Below, piece after piece: positions 17,655-25,047 of a stretch of 64,000 nucleotides of DNA; position 1 is the stretch's first letter; every line of letters starts with the position of its first letter. The stretch is from Vibrio cyclitrophicus (GTDB taxonomy: Bacteria; Pseudomonadota; Gammaproteobacteria; Enterobacterales; Vibrionaceae), in assembly GCA_023206055.1 (NCBI GenBank), contig CP065366.1:3038001-3102000 (forward strand), read 5' to 3'. Below the pieces are notes generated by a model. That model was not told where the DNA came from. It saw nothing but the letters and a program-made list of their open reading frames with translations, and did not search any database. Position numbers and translations under genes: made by a program.

Positions 17655-18545
17655 ATGCAAACTTTTGCTGAAATAGCGGCTCTTCGTGAGCAGATTAAAC
17701 AGTTTAAGCGTGATGGACGTACGGTTGCTTTTGTTCCGACAATGGGAAACCTGCATGAAGGCCACCTAACTCTGGTAAAGAAAGCTCGCGAGCTGGCTGA
17801 CATTGTTGTGGTAAGCATCTTTGTTAACCCGATGCAGTTTGACCGTGCCGACGACCTAAACAACTACCCTCGTACGTTAGAAGCTGATTTAAGCAAACTA
17901 ACAGGCGAAGGTGTTGAACTGGTATTTACACCAACGCCAGAGGTAATGTACCCAGAAGGATTAGACAAGCAGACGTTTGTTGAAGTCCCGGGAATATCTC
18001 ACATGCTTGAAGGTGCTTCTCGTCCGGGTCACTTCCGCGGTGTCTCAACGATTGTCACTAAACTGTTCAACATCGTTCAGCCAGATTTTGCATGCTTCGG
18101 CGAGAAAGATTTCCAACAACTTGCTGTTATTCGCCAGATGACGACTGACTTAGCGTTAGACATTGAAGTTGTGGGTGTCGCGACGGTTCGTGAAATGGAC
18201 GGTTTGGCAATGAGCTCTCGCAATAGCAACCTAACCATTGATGAGCGTCAACGTGCTCCCGTTCTAGCGCGTACCATGCGTTGGATCAGCAGTGCAATTC
18301 GCGGCGGTCGTGATGATTACGCATCAGTGATTGAAGATGCAACTGACCAGCTTCGCGCAGCCGATCTGCAACCAGATGAGATCTTCATTTGTGATGCTAG
18401 GACGCTACAAGCCATCACTTCAGAATCGACTCAAGCAGTGATTCTTATGTCAGCTTTCCTAGGTAAGACTCGTCTTATCGACAACCAAGTTCTTGACTTG
18501 GTAACGGAAACAAAAGAAGAAGTGAAAGAAGAAACGGCTGAGTAA
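17655..18545 (+). CDS. panC: Pantothenate synthetase
   Basis: Condenses pantoate and beta-alanine with ATP in the last step of pantothenate synthesis. 296 residues with the HIGH-type nucleotide site in FVPTMGNLHEGHLTLV, the pantoate site ISHMLEGASRPGHFRGV, and the loop FGEKDFQQLAVI; KMSKS-like region AMSSRNSNL. An acidic tail (TKEEVKEETAE) extends beyond the E. coli length. AGGAG SD. Ends the probable pcnB-folK-panBC operon with a terminator at 18609-18638. Confidence 0.97.
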   Translation: MQTFAEIAALREQIKQFKRDGRTVAFVPTMGNLHEGHLTLVKKARELADIVVVSIFVNPMQFDRADDLNNYPRTLEADLSKLTGEGVELVFTPTPEVMYPEGLDKQTFVEVPGISHMLEGASRPGHFRGVSTIVTKLFNIVQPDFACFGEKDFQQLAVIRQMTTDLALDIEVVGVATVREMDGLAMSSRNSNLTIDERQRAPVLARTMRWISSAIRGGRDDYASVIEDATDQLRAADLQPDEIFICDARTLQAITSESTQAVILMSAFLGKTRLIDNQVLDLVTETKEEVKEETAE

Positions 18546-18608
18546 TCGCGTTCTTCTCTTTGCGTAAACCAGCTTCTAACGCAAAGCAAAAGCACAAACG
18601 CAGAACAT

Positions 18609-18638
18609 AAAAAAGGTCGATATAATATCGACCTTTTT
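18609..18638 (+). terminator. panC terminator (bidirectional)
   Basis: Hairpin AAAAAAGGTCGATA / TATCGACCTTTTT between the convergent panC and yadH-like genes. A-tract and T-tract on both sides allow termination in both directions. Confidence 0.88.
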
Positions 18639-18683
18639 CTTTGTCTGTTATTCAAGATAACCCGTTATTTCCTACGATTGGTA

Positions 18684-19454
18684 TTAACTGCGTAAGCCGA
18701 TACCCTTCGTCACTAGGTAGTGTGCGATGCCATACAGCACTACGATAAACACACCTAGCACACCAAACGACGTCACAATACCTACATCAGACACACCTAA
18801 GAAGCCATATCTGAACGCGTTTACCATGTACACGATAGGGTTCAGTTTCGATATGCCTTGCCAAAACTCAGGCAATAGGCTGATTGAGTAGAACACACCA
18901 CCAAGATAAGTCAGTGGCGTTAAGATGAATGTAGGGATAATCGAGATGTCATCAAACGTGCGAGCAAAAACCGCGTTAATCAAACCACCCAGTGAGAACA
19001 CGACTGAAGTTAGAAATACAGTCGCAATGATCACCCCCCAATGATCGACTTGTAGGTCAACAAAGAACAGTGATACGAAAGTAACGATAGTACCTACTAA
19101 CAAACCACGCACGACACCACCCATCACAAAACCCGCGATAATCACATAGTTAGGTACTGGTGCTACAAGCAGCTCTTCAATGTTCTTTTGGAACTTAGCA
19201 CTAAAGAACGACGACGCCACATTCGAATATGAGTTGGTGATCACCGACATCATGATCAAACCAGGAACAATGTATTCCATGTAGCTAAAGCCGTTCATTT
19301 CACCAATACGCGCACCAATCAGGTTACCGAAGATGATGAAATAAAGCGTCATAGTAATCGCTGGCGGCACTAGAGTTTGCACCCAAATACGCGTAAAGCG
19401 ATTGATCTCTTTAGTTAATAAACTACAGAAAGCTGTCCAATATAGGCTGTACAT
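18684..19454 (-). CDS. yadH: ABC-2 type transporter permease (YadH-like)
   Basis: Inner-membrane permease of an ABC exporter, about 256 residues with roughly six hydrophobic segments and the ABC-2 signature region near PLTYLGGVFYSISLLPEFWQ. It pairs with the ATPase gene that ends one base before this start. The ATG at 19454 has a GAGGGGAGT SD; the longer frame from 19478 would overlap the ATPase gene. E. coli YadGH has no firmly known substrate, and neutral or lipid-like cargo is only guessed. Neighbourhood with panBC is also seen in E. coli (yadG/yadH near can and hpt). Confidence 0.88.
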   Translation of the reverse strand: MYSLYWTAFCSLLTKEINRFTRIWVQTLVPPAITMTLYFIIFGNLIGARIGEMNGFSYMEYIVPGLIMMSVITNSYSNVASSFFSAKFQKNIEELLVAPVPNYVIIAGFVMGGVVRGLLVGTIVTFVSLFFVDLQVDHWGVIIATVFLTSVVFSLGGLINAVFARTFDDISIIPTFILTPLTYLGGVFYSISLLPEFWQGISKLNPIVYMVNAFRYGFLGVSDVGIVTSFGVLGVFIVVLYGIAHYLVTKGIGLRS

Positions 19455-19455
19455 A

Positions 19456-20373
19456 TTATTTACTCCCCTCACGGACAATACTCACGAATAGCTCTTCTAG
19501 ACGGTTTGCTTTGTTACGCATAGAGAGGACTTTAACCTGTTGATCGCTCAATTGAGCAAAGATGGTATTCAAGCCGAGGTTCTTATCGATTTCAATTTCA
19601 AGCGAGCCATTGACCATCACTTGGCTATTCACGCCTTCTAACTTAGGTTCAGCCGCGCCCTCTTCAAGATCCAAAATAAAGGTCTCTGCGCTCAACTTAC
19701 CTAGCAACGCTTTCATGGTTGTGTTCTCAATCAACTCACCACGATTGATGATACCGATATTGCGACACAGCATTTCCGCTTCTTCTAGGTAGTGCGTGGT
19801 CAAGATAATGGTAATGCCCTGCTTCTCGTTGATCTCTTTCAGGAATTCCCACATAGAGCGACGCAGTTCAATATCGACACCTGCTGTTGGCTCATCAAGG
19901 ATAAGCAGCTGCGGCTCGTGCATCAGAGCGCGAGCAATCATCAAACGACGCTTCATACCACCAGATAAGTTACGTGCACGTTCGCTACGTTTTTCCCACA
20001 AATCGAGTTGAGATAGGTACTTTTTCGCTCGCTCTTTCGCAAGAGCTTTCTGCACACCGTAGTAACCAGCCTGCTGCAAAACGATCTGCTCAACAGTTTC
20101 AAACGGGTTAAAGTTAAACTCTTGAGGCACTAAGCCTAGGTTTTGTTTCGCCAACTCCAGATCAGTATCAATGTCGTAGCCGAACACTTTAACCTTGCCT
20201 GAAGTCTTGTTAACCAGTGAAGAGATAACACCGATGGTGGTCGACTTACCCGCACCGTTTGGACCAAGTAGTGCGTAAAAATCGCCTTTTTCTACTTGTA
20301 AACTAATGCCTTTAAGAGCTTCAAAGCCCCCAGCATAAGTTTTTCTTAATTGCTCAATTTCTAATGCATACAT
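19456..20373 (-). CDS. yadG: ABC transporter ATP-binding protein (YadG-like)
   Basis: ATPase subunit of the exporter, 305 residues. Walker A GPNGAGKST, Q-loop VPQEFNF, signature LSGGMKRRL, Walker B LLILDEPTAGVD and the switch histidine in ILTTHYLEE are all present. The C-terminal extension (about 225-305) is typical of DrrA/YadG-type exporters. The order can-hpt-yadGH-panBC recalls the E. coli map, here with a SulP gene inserted between can and the ABC pair. Co-transcribed with the permease gene. Confidence 0.9.
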   Translation of the reverse strand: MYALEIEQLRKTYAGGFEALKGISLQVEKGDFYALLGPNGAGKSTTIGVISSLVNKTSGKVKVFGYDIDTDLELAKQNLGLVPQEFNFNPFETVEQIVLQQAGYYGVQKALAKERAKKYLSQLDLWEKRSERARNLSGGMKRRLMIARALMHEPQLLILDEPTAGVDIELRRSMWEFLKEINEKQGITIILTTHYLEEAEMLCRNIGIINRGELIENTTMKALLGKLSAETFILDLEEGAAEPKLEGVNSQVMVNGSLEIEIDKNLGLNTIFAQLSDQQVKVLSMRNKANRLEELFVSIVREGSK

Positions 20374-20690
20374 AGAGATAGACTGCCATTTGCTATAGAT
20401 AGATGTTGATGACCGAGCATGAGGAAGAGAGTGAAACGTAAAACGAACTAGCTGAAAGCTAACCCAAGATTTTTTAACTCGGCCATTTTGCGAACAAGTT
20501 TATCGTTGATTGACGATTAATACAAATATCGATTCGTGCTTTCTTTTTAAAACAGTGGAAAATCTCAGCTAACTAAAGAGAAAAAACATGTTCGATAAAC
20601 ACAAAAAATGCCGCCAAGTCATTCGCTTAACGGCATTTTTATCAGAACGAAATGAAGGACTGATTAATCAAATCAGTTCATCAATGAAAC
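20374..20690. other. Intergenic region between yadG and the SulP gene
   Basis: 317 bp. It contains the SulP-gene terminator (20603-20640) and an AT-rich stretch that should hold the yadG promoter. No convincing small gene or RNA was seen. Confidence 0.6.
20603..20640 (-). terminator. SulP gene terminator
   Basis: Minus-strand hairpin AAAAATGCCG / CGGCATTTTTT with a long loop, 50 bp past the SulP stop. Confidence 0.7.
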
Positions 20691-22364
20691 TTAGACGGAC
20701 TCAAACTGGTGCTCGTCTCTCTCAACATAGCTGGTTGCAGCTGTCAGTGCTTCGTATCTGAATCGGTAAGTATTGGACTCAGGAACCAAGTCAATGACAT
20801 GGAATTTCTCAAGTTGCTGACGTGTATTCTCGTTTGGACACAACAAGTACACCTCACATTGCGCATCTAGAGCATCCTTGATGGCATTCTCCAGCGCTAG
20901 ACCAACGGTTACATCAATCATCGGAACGTCCGTTAAATCTAGAATCATCGCTTCATAGTCAGAGATACTCGAGTGCTGGCGCGAAATCGCTTTCGATACA
21001 CTGAAGATCATTGGCCCTGAAAGATAGAAGAACAGAACTTTACCATTCGCACTATCGAGTAGCTGACGTTCACTATCAGTGAGTGGGATATCGTCCTCGT
21101 CATCACCATCACTGATGGCTTTAACTTGCCTTGCTTGCTCGCGACTTAGCCTTTCAATGATCAGGATATTCGAGATAAAGACACCAAGCCCAACAGCAAT
21201 AATCAGGTCAACGAATACGGTTAGTAGCATTACACCATACATCACGCCCATGCCAGCATAACTAACCTTGTGCGCGCGCTGAATGAAACTCCAGTCAAGG
21301 ATGTTGAAGCCCACATACATGGCGATACCTGCCAACACCGCCATAGGAATAGGCTCGGTTAAGCCACCAGCGACCAAAACAACTAGCGCTAATACTAAGG
21401 CACGAATTACACCAGACAGTGGAGAGCGCGCACCAACCTGAATATTGGTCACGGTGCCCATAGTCGCGCCCGCACCAGGTAGTGCGCCGAACAGGCCTGA
21501 AAGCATATTGGCGATGCCCTGCCCTCGCAGCTCTTTATCAGAGTCATGCTCTTTACGAGTCAGTGAATCACCAATAACCGCAGTCAAAAGCGTATCAATA
21601 CAACCCAACGTACCAAGCACTAAGGCATCGATAACCATGGTAGTAAACTGCTCAGCGCTGATAGTAGGAATAACAAGAGAAGGTAGGCCTGCAGGGATTT
21701 CACCAATGCGGCGAATAGAGTCAGTATCGAAGAAAATAACGGATAGCAGAGTTACAGCGACTAACGCGACCAGTTGTGCGGGCACATACTTACGGTACTT
21801 AGCAGGGAAGCCAAACAGAATACCGAGCGTCAGTGCACCTAGAAAAAGCTCACTCACTTTTAAGTTTGCTAGCGTATCAGGCAAAGCAGAGAGCGTGCCC
21901 ATCACACCACCGGATGGAGCTGCATGTCCTAGCAATGGAGATAGCTGCAAGATAATTAGAATAACGCCAATACCCGACATAAAACCGGATATCACGCTAT
22001 AAGGCATCAAAGTAACGTATTTTCCGAGCTTTAACGTCCCAAGTAGTATTTGAAACGCACCCGCCATCATCACGACGGTAAAGGTCATTGCCATTCCGGT
22101 TTCAGGATATTTAGCGACCATGCTCGTCATTACTGCTGTCATGATTACTGTCATCGGGCCGGTTGGCTCAGATATCAGGCTGCTTGAACCGCCAAACAAA
22201 GCGGCAAATAGGCCGACCATAATCGCGCCCCAAAGGCCTGCTTCAGCTCCTGCCCCAGAAGCAACACCAAATGCCAACGCTAAAGGCAGTGAGATGATGG
22301 CTGTAGTCACACCGCCAAACATATCCCCTTTGAGATTGATATCCGTAAAACGACTTCCAAACAA
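20691..22364 (-). CDS. SulP family anion transporter with STAS domain
   Basis: Inner-membrane SulP (SLC26-type) transporter of about 557 residues. Many hydrophobic helices follow the signature PLALAFGVASGAGAEAGLW and SSLISEPTGPMTVIM; the soluble C-terminal STAS domain (about 425-550) includes MILDLTDVPMIDVT. SulP proteins carry sulfate, bicarbonate or dicarboxylates. It is divergent from a beta-carbonic anhydrase gene, which favours bicarbonate as substrate (inference). The start chosen is TTG at 22364 with AGGAAGG six bases upstream; an in-frame GTG at 22403 has no such SD. A CRP-like site lies at 22433-22448. Confidence 0.9.
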   Translation of the reverse strand: MFGSRFTDINLKGDMFGGVTTAIISLPLALAFGVASGAGAEAGLWGAIMVGLFAALFGGSSSLISEPTGPMTVIMTAVMTSMVAKYPETGMAMTFTVVMMAGAFQILLGTLKLGKYVTLMPYSVISGFMSGIGVILIILQLSPLLGHAAPSGGVMGTLSALPDTLANLKVSELFLGALTLGILFGFPAKYRKYVPAQLVALVAVTLLSVIFFDTDSIRRIGEIPAGLPSLVIPTISAEQFTTMVIDALVLGTLGCIDTLLTAVIGDSLTRKEHDSDKELRGQGIANMLSGLFGALPGAGATMGTVTNIQVGARSPLSGVIRALVLALVVLVAGGLTEPIPMAVLAGIAMYVGFNILDWSFIQRAHKVSYAGMGVMYGVMLLTVFVDLIIAVGLGVFISNILIIERLSREQARQVKAISDGDDEDDIPLTDSERQLLDSANGKVLFFYLSGPMIFSVSKAISRQHSSISDYEAMILDLTDVPMIDVTVGLALENAIKDALDAQCEVYLLCPNENTRQQLEKFHVIDLVPESNTYRFRYEALTAATSYVERDEHQFESV

Positions 22365-22432
22365 AACACACCTTCCTGATGATGAAATGACAAACCTTAT
22401 CACTTTAACAAATGTATCAAGTGTTCAGAAAG

Positions 22433-22448
22433 TGTTAATTCAATCACA
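22433..22448. promoter_or_regulatory. CRP-like site in the SulP/can divergent region
   Basis: TGTTA-N6-TCACA differs from the CRP consensus TGTGA-N6-TCACA at one position. It lies about 70-85 bp upstream of the SulP start and 160 bp upstream of can. Candidate only. Confidence 0.35.
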
Positions 22449-22608
22449 TTATTCATGTCTTATAACCGGATCATAGCTTCTAAGCTAAGTTCATGATTTT
22501 AACGACTAGAACACGTCAGATGAGTACTAATTGACACAGTTTTTACGAGATTGAATTTGTAACATTGTGTATAGTTGTGATTCTTAATTAAGGGATGTAA
22601 GACGCAAA

Positions 22609-23277
22609 ATGCCAGAGATTAAACAGCTTTTTGAAAACAACTCTAAATGGTCTGAAGAAATTCGTTCAGAGCGACCAGAGTATTTTACAACGCTTGAAGA
22701 GGGTCAAAACCCTGGTTTCCTATGGATCGGCTGTTCTGATAGCCGTGTACCGGCCGAGCGTCTCACTGGTTTGTATTCTGGCGAACTGTTTGTTCATCGA
22801 AATGTTGCTAACCAAGTGGTTCATACCGACCTAAACTGCCTATCTGTTGTGCAGTACGCGGTCGATGTACTCAAAGTTAAACACATTATTGTTTGTGGCC
22901 ACTACGGTTGTGGCGGTGTTAACGCGGCGATTGATAATCCTAAACTTGGTCTAATCAATAACTGGTTACTTCACATCCGCGACAATTACCTAAAATACCG
23001 TAAACAGATCGAGGGACTTCCTCGTGAGCAATGGGGTGACAAACTGTGCGAGATTAACGTCGCAGAGCAGGTTTATAACCTAGGTAACTCAACCATTATG
23101 CAAAACGCATGGGAGCGAGGCCAAGAGGTTGAAATTCACGGTGTGGTTTACGGCATTGGCGATGGCAAGTTACAAGACCTTGGCGTACGTTGCTCAAGTA
23201 ACGATACCTTAGAGAACAGTCACTTAGAGGCATTGAACAAAATCTTAACGACGCCTCTTCTTAGCCAGCAAGGCTAG
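22609..23277 (+). CDS. can: Beta-class carbonic anhydrase
   Basis: Cytoplasmic zinc enzyme interconverting CO2 and bicarbonate, 222 residues like E. coli Can. Zinc ligands are visible in WIGCSDSRVP (Cys and Asp) and HYGCGGVNAA (His and Cys). The bicarbonate allosteric-site residues region (VQYAVDVLKVKHIIV) looks regular. It is convergent with hpt, sharing a terminator, and divergent from the SulP transporter gene; a bicarbonate uptake and conversion pair is plausible. Confidence 0.96.
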   Translation: MPEIKQLFENNSKWSEEIRSERPEYFTTLEEGQNPGFLWIGCSDSRVPAERLTGLYSGELFVHRNVANQVVHTDLNCLSVVQYAVDVLKVKHIIVCGHYGCGGVNAAIDNPKLGLINNWLLHIRDNYLKYRKQIEGLPREQWGDKLCEINVAEQVYNLGNSTIMQNAWERGQEVEIHGVVYGIGDGKLQDLGVRCSSNDTLENSHLEALNKILTTPLLSQQG

Positions 23278-23296
23278 ACCATTCCGCTATAAATAC

Positions 23297-23323
23297 AAAA
23301 AGCCCGCTTGATGCGGGCTTTTT
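23297..23323. terminator. can/hpt bidirectional terminator
   Basis: Hairpin AAAAAGCCCGC / GCGGGCTTTTT between convergent can and hpt; symmetrical A and T tracts. Confidence 0.9.
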
Positions 23324-23351
23324 AATGACTTCTATTCAACAAGCGTAATAA

Positions 23352-23882
23352 TTACTCTTGAGGTACAACTTTACCGATGTACGGCAGGTGACGATATTTT
23401 TGTGCGTAGTCGATACCAACACCAACAACGAATTCGTCAGGGATTTCAAAACCAATCCACTTAGTATCTACCGTCACTTCACGACGAGAAGGCTTGTCTA
23501 GTAGCGTACAGATTTCGATAGATTTAGGACCACGTAGGCTCAGAATCTCTTTCACTTTCGTCAGTGTGTTACCTGTATCGATAATGTCTTCTACAAGTAG
23601 AACGTCTTTACCTTGGATATCATCATCCAAGTCTTTCAAGATACGAACATCACGTGAGCTTTCCATGCCGTTGCCGTAGCTAGACGCAGTCATGAAATCA
23701 ACTTGGTGAGTTAAATCGATAGCACGAGCAAGATCCGCCATAAAGACAAAAGATCCACGTAATAAGCCAACTAAAACTAGATCTTCACTACCCTTGTAGT
23801 GTTCCGTGATCTGTTTGCCTAGTTCGTTCACTCGATCCTGAACTTCTTGCTCAGAGATCATGACTTCAACTGTATGCTTCAT
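23352..23882 (-). CDS. hpt: Hypoxanthine phosphoribosyltransferase
   Basis: Purine salvage enzyme making IMP from hypoxanthine and PRPP, 176 residues. The PRPP-binding loop VLLVEDIIDTGNTL is intact, and the N-terminal VGLLRGSFVFMADL and C-terminal FVVGVGIDYAQKYRHLPYIGKV match the HPRT family. It is divergent from the luxR-type gene; hpt-luxR adjacency is a known Vibrio arrangement. Confidence 0.96.
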   Translation of the reverse strand: MKHTVEVMISEQEVQDRVNELGKQITEHYKGSEDLVLVGLLRGSFVFMADLARAIDLTHQVDFMTASSYGNGMESSRDVRILKDLDDDIQGKDVLLVEDIIDTGNTLTKVKEILSLRGPKSIEICTLLDKPSRREVTVDTKWIGFEIPDEFVVGVGIDYAQKYRHLPYIGKVVPQE

Positions 23883-24219
23883 ACTGCTCTCATTTTATTT
23901 GGTGATTGCGACAAGTGTAGACAGTTCTGCCATCGGCGCCGCTCAATTTGTGCGTAAGTCTAGCACTGCTCAAATACCCACACCACCTTATGGTTCAAAT
24001 TTACTGTCAGATTATCCACGATAATGTGCGCTACTGCCTTATCCGATACTCGCTTCCTTTCACATCAATACTGATCACGCTTTATGTATCAAGTTTGATG
24101 TAACTGTCTATTAAATAAGCTCAAAGGATTGACCATTCGCATATGCACCATTACACTCATCTTGGCTTAAATAATAATAAAATCATTAATATAAGAAATT
24201 CGTTGGCAAGGAAAACAAA
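23883..24219. promoter_or_regulatory. hpt/luxR divergent regulatory region
   Basis: 337 bp without a gene. It holds an ATTATC-CAC-GATAAT inverted repeat at 24011-24025 and ATCAA-GT-TTGAT at 24088-24099, flanked by TGTA/TGTA. Either could be part of an operator; LuxR-type proteins are known to repress their own gene in Vibrio. No match to the full 22-bp LuxR consensus was found, so these remain candidates. Confidence 0.35.
24202..24211 (+). promoter_or_regulatory. Probable Qrr sRNA pairing site in the luxR leader
   Basis: The leader bases GTTGGCAAGG, nine bases before the start codon, match the complement of the conserved Qrr core (known Qrr targets carry GTTGGCTAGG) at all but one base. The site also contains the AAGGA SD, so pairing would block translation, as shown for luxR and hapR in other vibrios. 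Confidence 0.6.
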
Positions 24220-24825
24220 ATGGACTCAATCTCTAAGAGACCTAGAACTAGGCTTTCACCCCTAAAAAGAAAACTTCAATTGATGGAAATCGCACTTGAA
24301 GTGTTCTCTCGCCGTGGCATTGGCCGTGGTGGACACGCAGACATTGCAGATATTGCTCAGGTGTCTGTAGCAACCGTATTTAACTACTTCCCAACCCGTG
24401 AAGATCTGGTTGATGAAGTACTGAATCACGTCGTACGCCAATTCTCTAACTTCCTTTCAGACAATATCGACTTAGATATTCACGCAAAAGAAAACCTACA
24501 TAATATTGCGACTGAAATGGTGACGTTAGTGGCTCAAGATAGCCATTGGTTGAACGTATGGTTCGAATGGAGCGCATCAACTCGTGATGAAGTATGGCCT
24601 CTATTCGTAACCACTAACCGCACTAACCAAATGTTAGTACAGAATATGTTTAGCAAAGCGATTGAACGCGGCGAAGTTTGCGACGATCACGATCCTAAGC
24701 ATCTAGCGAACCTATTCCACGGCATCTGCTACTCGCTATTCATTCAAGCGAAACGTGTAGAAACGCCTGAAGAGCTTTCAAGCTTAACGGATAGCTACCT
24801 AAACATGCTGTGCATCTATAAGTAG
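24220..24825 (+). CDS. luxR: LuxR/HapR-type quorum-sensing master regulator
   Basis: TetR-family transcription factor of 201 residues, the size of V. harveyi LuxR, V. cholerae HapR, OpaR and SmcR; it is the output regulator of the LuxO-Qrr pathway. The N-terminal helix-turn-helix is clear (DIADIAQVSVATVFNYFPTREDLV) and the C-terminal dimer/ligand part has the typical WFEWSASTRDEVWPLF. Its place between hpt and lpd is the known Vibrio locus. This is not related to V. fischeri LuxR. The leader has a Qrr-type pairing site. A terminator follows at 24840-24872. Confidence 0.95.
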   Translation: MDSISKRPRTRLSPLKRKLQLMEIALEVFSRRGIGRGGHADIADIAQVSVATVFNYFPTREDLVDEVLNHVVRQFSNFLSDNIDLDIHAKENLHNIATEMVTLVAQDSHWLNVWFEWSASTRDEVWPLFVTTNRTNQMLVQNMFSKAIERGEVCDDHDPKHLANLFHGICYSLFIQAKRVETPEELSSLTDSYLNMLCIYK

Positions 24826-24839
24826 ATTCGCGTAAAACT

Positions 24840-24872
24840 AAAGGGTTGGCTTTAACGCCAGCCCTTTTTTAT
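24840..24872 (+). terminator. luxR terminator
   Basis: Hairpin AAAGGGTTGGC / GCCAGCCCTTTTTT just after the stop. The sequence is nearly the same as the yacG terminator at 41747-41782, and in both places a palindromic repeat follows. Confidence 0.9.
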
Positions 24873-24890
24873 TACCGATAGAAAAATAGA

Positions 24891-24956
24891 ATGAGATTCC
24901 CTACTCCTTCCTTCGTCATCCTCAAGAGCGAGGGACGAGCGAGTTGGGGATCTCAT
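24891..24956. repeat. Extragenic palindromic element (REP-like)
   Basis: A 66-bp imperfect palindrome. Outer arms ATGAGATTCCCTACTC (24891-24906) and its near complement at 24941-24956 match at 14 of 16 positions; an inner stem pairs CGTC..CCTC with GAGG..GACG. The same sequence words recur at 41805-41835 and 41911-41947. Confidence 0.7.
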
Positions 24957-24988
24957 ACAGACATGACGACCCACTTTTCTTCGGACAT

Positions 24989-25017
24989 AAAAAAACCGCT
25001 GACGAATCAGCGGCTTT
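24989..25017 (-). terminator. lpdA terminator
   Basis: Minus-strand hairpin GCCGCTGA / TCAGCGG followed by TTTTTTT, 31 bp past the lpdA stop. Confidence 0.88.
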
Positions 25018-25047
25018 TAAAAACATTAGCGAGTGACTAAGAAAAAA

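Noticed and set aside
21445..22002. 185-codon open frame opposite the SulP gene
   Set aside because: Lies entirely within a well-supported gene and gives a composition typical of an antisense frame.
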